NCBI RefSeq assembly: GCF_026914185.1
Contig: NC_070568.1
Coordinates: 2,066,001 to 2,130,000, forward strand
DNA length: 64,000 nucleotides
Reading direction: 5' to 3'
From: Puccinia triticina
Lineage: Eukaryota > Basidiomycota > Pucciniomycetes > Pucciniales > Pucciniaceae
Below the pieces are notes generated by a model. It was not told the origin of the DNA, did no database searches, and worked only from the letters and a program-made list of their open reading frames with translations. Every line of letters starts with the position of its first letter. Positions within the stretch are counted from its first letter, which is position 1. Position numbers and translations under genes: made by a program. Shown here in pieces: positions 58,078-64,000 of this stretch.

Positions 58078-58879
58078 AGCTGGCTACTATGTCAGAGCCA
58101 CTGTGACATAATATCCAAAGCAAACATGAAATATCATTAGATAAGACCTTATTACTGCTATTACTTATACTTACAGATATAAAACCTGGAATATGATTCC
58201 GGATTCTGAATCTAAACCCAATTTAACTTAGGGTACCTCACTTCAAGGTACCCTTAATTTTTACTGCTTCCTTGTGTAAATGTGCATTGAAAATTTAACA
58301 GGTACACTCAAAAGGAGTGATATGTATGCTCATAAGCGTATGTACATATGCTTATACCGCAGTTTCAGTAACAAAACTGAAGTGTTATGTTTAGCTTAGA
58401 AGACAGCACAATACAGGTATGCTTTGCCAAAACCCGCGTGCTGTGCGCTGAATAACACAGCCCATGTGTGACAGGTTTCTCAGAGCCCGCGCGCTGCACA
58501 CTACAGAAACCTGTGACAAACCATTTTGTATTATATGAGCGCAAACCCCCGTGCAGGCTTTTACATGTCCCCAAAGGGTTACAAGTACGCATCCTGGAAA
58601 GAATATGACATAATCAGCCCAAAACGTGACACGTTAAATGTTGTACAAATGCCCTACACATGGAATGATGTCATGGAACGTTCCTCATGCAACAGAAAGA
58701 CTAGTACATATACAGTACGCCAGATTGGGAAAATTGGGAAATACTGTGGCCCATTCTAGAAAAAATGACCACACGTCTCAGCCCCCCTCTGTACGGATCT
58801 ACACCACCACTTGAATTTGAGCTTGGGTTGACGTGGGCCCAACGGCGCGGTTGGCGAAAGGTTGGCCCGGGTGGGCGCC

Positions 58880-59040
58880 AAGGGGACCGGCATCCTGGAA
58901 ACATACTTGTTTCAGACAGCACATGCGAAGTCATCCACATTGACTATGGCATCTGTTTTGGTCAAGGCTTGAACCTCATACACCCCAAAGTAGTTCCTTT
59001 TTGATTCACTCCCAACTTGGAGCTGCTCTTGCAGGATCTG
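58880..59040 (+). pseudogene. Fragment of a PI3K-related (PIKK) kinase domain
   Basis: GDRHPGNILVSDSTCEVIHI then DYGICF...VVPF is the catalytic and activation-loop stretch of PIKK-type kinases (DRHxxN and HIDYG motifs). Upstream residues do not match a kinase, and TGA at 59002-59004 interrupts directly after VVPF, with FTPNLELLL continuing in frame. It is a broken piece; the parent (ATM, ATR or SMG1 class) cannot be told. Confidence 0.7.
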
Positions 59041-59866
59041 ACTATCAGGAGCAAGGGGCGGTGGCGCAAGGGAGCGAACAAGGATGACGAGTTGCGGATC
59101 TTCAAGCATTTTTTTTGCCACCACCTTGTGGCATCTCAGTGGCACCCGAGGGGCGCCACCTATGCCCACAGTCCCGGTGGCTCCCCCTAGCATGACAGAG
59201 TGGCGCCTGTACGGCCCTGGGTCCCTGTCACGCCACCGTGGCGCATGGAGTGCTGGGACGCCAGCTGGACGCATTGGCTTTGCCCAATCTGCCCCGCTGT
59301 GTATGGCGACATCAGACAGGCCAAAAATACGTGTGAAAGCGCCCACAAGTTGGCCAGAAGCCCTGTACTTCCCCTGAGCGCCCCAGAGAGCTTCCACGAG
59401 TATCCAAAGGGCACTCTGTCCGCCCCAAAAGCCCTTTCCTCACGCTTTGACATACCTACTATAGCTTACCCGCCTTCAACACGTGCTCAATAGCCTGTTC
59501 CTAGTCTGGTAAGCCCCTTAGTAGTTGTTTTTTAGCCCCATTTTTCGCCAGAAACTGCCCAGTGTCCACCCAGCCTCCAGAATCAACCTCTTCAAGCGCT
59601 TCCAACTTCCCAGTTTCTACCCTGAAGAACCTCAAGACTTCAAGGGCTTTATACTAGTAATTTTAAACCCCTTCTCTTGAGATTCTCCACCATTCTTTAC
59701 TGGGATTCAAAACACCCCTGTTCACAGGCCCCAGTGTGTAACAGGTACCTAAATCCTCTGTTTTTGCAAGATACCTTTGAGGGATTCAACACTCCTGATT
59801 TTATCAGGCCCCTCTGTATTTAATTGTATTAATTTTATTAATATAATGACACCATTTTCTCATATA
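59041..59866. other. GC-rich then AT-rich spacer
   Basis: 59090-59400 is GC-rich, with repeated GGCGCC words and overlapping frames on both strands but no recognised domain. The rest shows nothing clear. Confidence 0.35.
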
Positions 59867-59896
59867 CTAGAGGCCAAGGCGGCTTTGCCGCTGCAA
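59867..59896 (-). other. Probable non-autonomous Helitron 3' end 3
   Basis: CTAGAGGCCAAGGCGGCTTT then GCCGCTGCA on plus; GCGGC/GCCGC stem, A before CTAG. Confidence 0.68.
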
Positions 59897-60620
59897 ATCC
59901 AAATTTGAATGGCTTTAATTCCTTGATATAATTCTCCCTCTTTGGAGCACTCTATCAATCCAGATGTTATATCAATTCAAAGCCCTCAAATTTCAGCACT
60001 CTTCATCATCATTGTTTTAGTCCCAAATGCAGTGGGTAGAACTCCCCAATATGTAACTTCATTCCCATTCTTATCAAAATTATGGATTTGATGGTCCTGC
60101 TCCTGCTGCCTTTAATGTCACTTGGATTCAAAAAGGTGGCCAAAAGCCATGAATTTGCCAAAGCTCTCATGCAGAAGAATCCCAATAACTCATAAGCCTT
60201 CCATTGGAGATGGGAGATGCTTCACATTGAGGTGATCTGCACCCCCAGTCCCAGGAGGCTTAGTTAATTCAGCCCCTCTCAGTGTTTTTATCATTCATAT
60301 GTTTTGGAAGATATCCTAACTTTAACACATTGTTCATCCTCAAATAGAGAGCTGAGAATATGATTATTACAAAGTTTCAATTGAGCTGATGACAATGAGA
60401 CATTTCTTTCCATCTCATTCATAAGCTCATTAAAACTTGGTGGTCTCAAGTGATTCATCATTCAGGCACTCTCAGGTGCAAGAGTATGTTTTCTTGTTGA
60501 GCAGTGTGACCTTGATTTTAGTAAAAGTGCAAGGGGAAAATTTAATGAAATGGTAGCTGCATTCTATAACAACATTGCAAACTTGGTTTTCATTTTTGAC
60601 CATCAAAGATCTTTTCCTCA
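59897..60620. other. Spacer, no gene recognised
   Basis: AT-rich, no long frame, no repeat seen. Confidence 0.4.
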
Positions 60621-60819
60621 TCAAAGTTCATAGCGGCTCCACATCTCTCTCAAGGTGGTTGTCCGGCCTTTGCCTTGCCCATTGGCACTTTTGGCTTCAG
60701 ATACAACAGTTTTCTCCCTGGCAGCAACCTGAGCGGGTTCTTTGGAGGAGCGCAGCTGGGGGAAGACGTGGTTCTTCCAAAAAGGAAGCCGATGTGCAGA
60801 GGAAAATATAGGCAAGCAA

Positions 60820-61110
60820 TGGAAGAGAGGGCGACTCATGAGGCCAAGGGTGAAGTTGATCATGGGCGAACTGGATACATGCTGTTTGAGCTCAACTTGG
60901 TCCAGGTGCCCGGCCTCTAGAGCAGAATTGGAGAAAGGATTGGCGACGGGAAGACCTGGCCATGTTCCAACCAATGTGACCAGCCTTCATGGCGCCGAAG
61001 CCGTTGACGCAATCACCAATCACAAACAGGCACTTCTGGAAGGCCGGGTAATCCTTTTGCGGGATGGCGAAGGGGCAGGCAGAGGAGATCTGGAGCAATG
61101 CAAGCCCGGG
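60820..61110 (-). pseudogene. Fragment of an AIF/AMID-like FAD oxidoreductase
   Basis: On minus, KDYPAFQKCLFVIGDCVNGF then GAMKAGHIGWNMA carries the GD motif that contacts FAD, followed by the KAGH-type helix. A second frame continues with LDQVELKQHVSSSPMINFTL and GLMSR, matching the usual C-terminus of this family. The change of frame near 60960 implies a lost intron boundary or a frameshift. No N-terminal Rossmann motif is seen. Same strand as the Helitron-like ends. Confidence 0.5.
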
Positions 61111-61159
61111 TGCGCAGACGGAAATCTCCCCCGTTGGTGTCTCAATTGGCGACGGCCTC

Positions 61160-61330
61160 AGCCGCGGCTGCTCTTGTTAGAGCCCGACTCGACAGCCACG
61201 CGGCCTGATTTGCTCTTCTTATGTAGCTGCAGATCGCCCCCCAACTTGGCCAGATTCCCGCACTCTCCGAGGAAAAAATGAGCGCCAAAGTTGGCAAGGG
61301 CTTGGTTAGCTTTCTGGTTGATCTGATGGC
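61160..61330 (-). pseudogene. Protein-like fragment, unknown
   Basis: Minus frame QKANQALANFGAHFFLGECG followed by a Lys/Ser-rich tail and stop near 61162. It may be another exon of the gene at 60820-61110 or a separate capture. Confidence 0.3.
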
Positions 61331-61799
61331 CCAAAGAAAAGAACGTTTTAGAGCTTGTGTCACCATGGGAGTTTCCTCAGCACTTGCGTGCAAGTGCCAT
61401 CTCTTAACTCAGTCATAGATTTGGTTGGATCTCACTTAGATTCTGGTTTGAAGGCAAGGTTCATGTCTGCCATAAAATATCCTGAAAGGATCTGGAACAA
61501 TACTTGATGTATTGTGTAATGTATGTGTAAAATGTATACCACACCTATGCTGAAAACAAGGCCATTTTAATGATAAGTTTTACTTGATCCTCAAGCTTGA
61601 CCAAAGTTCCTCATAACTCAATTATCATGATTTTTGAACTCTTTGAAAGCCCATACCCAGTAGTTTTCTCTGAAATGGTTTTTGTATTTATTTTCAGGGC
61701 ACACACCAAAAAGCTGCCAGTTATTTCTAAGTTGTTTCTATTACACATGGTGAAAACTTTGGATGGAGTGTAGTGATACTATGGGAGGTAGAGCTGGTC

Positions 61800-62110
61800 C
61801 CTAGTACCCGTTGGCGGGTACCTGTGGAAGAGCGCAGGTATCCGCTGGGTGCAGGTGCGGGTGTCCAGTCTGGGTCCAAATTCAGGCAGGTACCCGCGCA
61901 CAAATTGCTATTCTGGGGTGTCCAGTCTGGGTCCAAATTCAGGCAGGTACCCGCGCACAAATTGCTATTCTGCACAGCTCTGCTTGCCCCTAGTGCCCAT
62001 TGGCGGGTACTAGGTACCTGTGGACGGGTACCCATGGAAGTACGCAGGTAACTTCCAGCGGGTTCCGGGTGTCCATTCAGGCAGGTACCCACACCCGCTG
62101 CGGGTACCCG
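61800..62110. repeat. GGGTACC-rich tandem duplication
   Basis: Two adjacent ~59-bp copies (about 61867-61976) share GTCCAGTCTGGGTCCAAATT and CAGGCAGGTACCCGCGCACA. GGCGGGTACC-type words flank both sides. Confidence 0.75.
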
Positions 62111-62231
62111 GGTGCAAAGTGTCAGCTCTAGTGGGAGGTCTGATTTTTCTCTGGTACTACGGTTTGACTTTTGTGCTGTAGGGCCAGCTGTCACACAACC
62201 ATGTAACCTGTGCGGGTTTCTGTGACACATT

Positions 62232-62269
62232 GTGTCACACAAACGTACGCGCGCGCGTTTGTGTGACAC
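62232..62269. repeat. Perfect-arm palindrome
   Basis: GTGTCACACAAACG and CGTTTGTGTGACAC face each other around a CG-rich loop. Confidence 0.85.
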
Positions 62270-63302
62270 GTAGACCATCACCCAGCCATATCATGCCAAG
62301 ATGAGTGCCCTGAAATCCCAGGGTTGAATTAGCTGAATCCTTTAAGAATGGTATCTGATCTTCATCCATCAGTACAGAAATCCTGTTGAGGAGATTTTCT
62401 GAATTCGTACACAAACCCTGGGTAATCTGAGGTTCCCCTGGACTTGTCCCAGAATTCTAACTCCCTTGGGACAAAATTTAGCAGCTGAAGAATGTGCCAC
62501 ACAAATTTACACATGTGTGCTGGTGTGTCACATTTTTCATCACTGAGCCAAGTGATGCCAGCCTGAGTGCTCATGCAGAGCCAGGGGCTTAGGTGGACCC
62601 TTCAAAAATTGTTTATAACGTTCAGCCATATGTGCACAAATGATTTTGGGGATATTTTCTGAAGTCATACACAACTCCTGATTAATATGAGGTTTTTTTC
62701 CATTTCCAAGAAAATGGGTTTGACTCATTTTACTGCAACATTTCCACATTCCATTATTCTAAAACCAGTAATACCAAGTTGACTTTTACTTTAATTTTTT
62801 ACATGAGGGCCAATAATGTGCATTACAAGAAACTCATTTTTTCAGAGGAGTTGATTTTGAGAATTCCAATTTTGCTTTGCTATCCTTCAACCCTTATTAT
62901 ATTTGACATTTACCCACTTTTTTTATGCACTCCTTGAATTAGCATGACACCATCTTTCATCTCTCATTCCACTTTTTGCCTGTATTTAGTATCTTCTGAA
63001 ACCAATTAGACACAGCCCACCAGCTAAAATATCTCATCCAGGGATAGACATCAAAGAGCATATCACATTTGCACCTTGCTTTTAAATACTAAAAAGAAAT
63101 AACAACTGGAGAATTGAGAGAGGCAGAGTCGCCAAGATCACACTGAGTTTAATAAGCTTCAATTATCAAACTTTCAAGTATAATTATCATGTATTGATGC
63201 AAGAATTACTCAAAAGGGAGGCTAAAGGTGTTCAACTTTAGGACCAGTTTGGCTTAGAACTGATGATGAAATTTCTTGAATGGGAAAACAATCTTCAAGT
63301 AG
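62270..63302. other. Spacer, no gene recognised
   Basis: AT-rich with only short frames. Confidence 0.45.
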
Positions 63303-63347
63303 CAAACACCAGGGGGGAAAGTGTGGCACTCCCTGGAGAGTGCCAGA
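63303..63347 (-). repeat. Inverted copy of the 42533 repeat
   Basis: CACCAGGGGGGAAAGTGTGG then CACTCCCTGGAGAGTG; reverse complement of 42533-42577 with a few changes. Confidence 0.8.
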
Positions 63348-63554
63348 CCGTATGTTCCTTTGGGAAGACTGTCTGATGTCAAATTATGTGTGAGCATGTG
63401 GGATTTAGGCTTCAAATATGTTGACCTTATGTTCAACTCAGGCTGATCTTTGATCCACTCCATGGTGAACATGTTGGTAATTGAGTTGAGAGTACCCCCA
63501 CTTGATGCCTGGTACACCCTGGTATTCTACACTTAGTGGTGTGTTTCAGGAATC

Positions 63555-63850
63555 AATTTGAGACCCCCTCCACTCAATGAATGGGTTGTAAAGTCATTGA
63601 GTGGAGATTCCCTCCACTTGATGACTGTTGGACAACCATTGATTGGAGGTTGTGTCCACTCAATGACCATATCTAAATTACCAGCCACCAAGTGGAGACA
63701 TCCTCCACTCGATGACTGGTTTTTAATGTCATTGAGTGGAGGGATTCTCCACTCGAGGACTGGTGTGTATACTGGCTGTTGAGTGGGGGGGTTCCTTACT
63801 CGGTGACTGGTTCTACTGGCCATTGAGTGGAGACACCCTCCACTTGATCA
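63555..63850. repeat. Array of CCACTCAATGACT palindromes
   Basis: About eight half-units, CTCCACTCRATGACT and GTCATTGAGTGGAG, alternate in facing pairs. No gene. Confidence 0.85.
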
Positions 63851-63857
63851 CAGTTCA

Positions 63858-64000
63858 CTAGGCTGGGAAAATCCCAGAGCAGTGACCAGTACTGCATGTT
63901 GGTCATTAAGCCGGGCCTCTCCCAGCTTTAAGGACTGTATGTACTGTACTCAGCGCGGGGAAAGTCCCGGCTTGATGGACAGTATGTACTGTCCATCCTG
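63858..64000. repeat. Exact copy of 40639-40781, running off the window
   Basis: 143 bases without a difference, same orientation, continuing past the window end. Confidence 0.95.

Noticed and set aside
58912..59397. 161-residue minus frame opposite the PIKK fragment
   Set aside because: Partly antisense to a recognised kinase motif and without a domain of its own.

Overview
The window looks like repeat-rich DNA from a filamentous basidiomycete. A rust fungus (Pucciniales) is my best guess, from the style of the Ty3/Gypsy polyproteins, the short 50-95 bp spliceosomal introns and the Helitron type; this is inference and no marker gene confirms it. I see no bacterial features, no rRNA and no convincing tRNA gene. 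About half of the window is mobile DNA and most of the rest is repeats.

Layout. 1-9037: a nearly intact, very young Ty3/Gypsy element on +, with its 5' LTR cut by the window edge. 10269-31613: a second Gypsy element on -, flanked by a 5-bp duplication (AAAAC). Its leader is split by an 11.7-kb autonomous Helitron (about 18586-30330, also on -). The Helitron carries a four-exon Rep/helicase gene and three paralogous spliced genes that read like tandem OB-fold proteins; one of these has an AT-hook tail. 31614-44300: old repeats, several MITE or foldback elements, a 28-bp minisatellite of about 50 units, and a run of palindrome-built satellites. 44400-55400: nine tandem copies of a tiny two-exon gene that I do not recognise (33-42 residues, core GKEIGGGNHYCIICR). 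Each has its own TATA box, and the stop codon sits two bases past the splice junction. 55460-61400: three probable non-autonomous Helitron 3' ends with broken fragments of host genes (a PIKK kinase, an AIF/AMID-like FAD oxidoreductase and an unknown spliced gene). 61400-64000: minor repeats, ending in an exact copy of part of the 40.6-kb palindrome array.

How the parts relate. In both Gypsy elements a small basic ORF precedes gag-pol, and a second ORF overlaps the start of gag in the +1 frame. In both, the GC-rich to AT-rich change falls near the end of that overlapping ORF. The Helitron inserted after the second Gypsy element had landed, and that element had itself landed in or beside an older relative's LTR. 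The microprotein array grew by segmental duplication of about 2.5 kb and contains shifted, truncated and chimeric copies.
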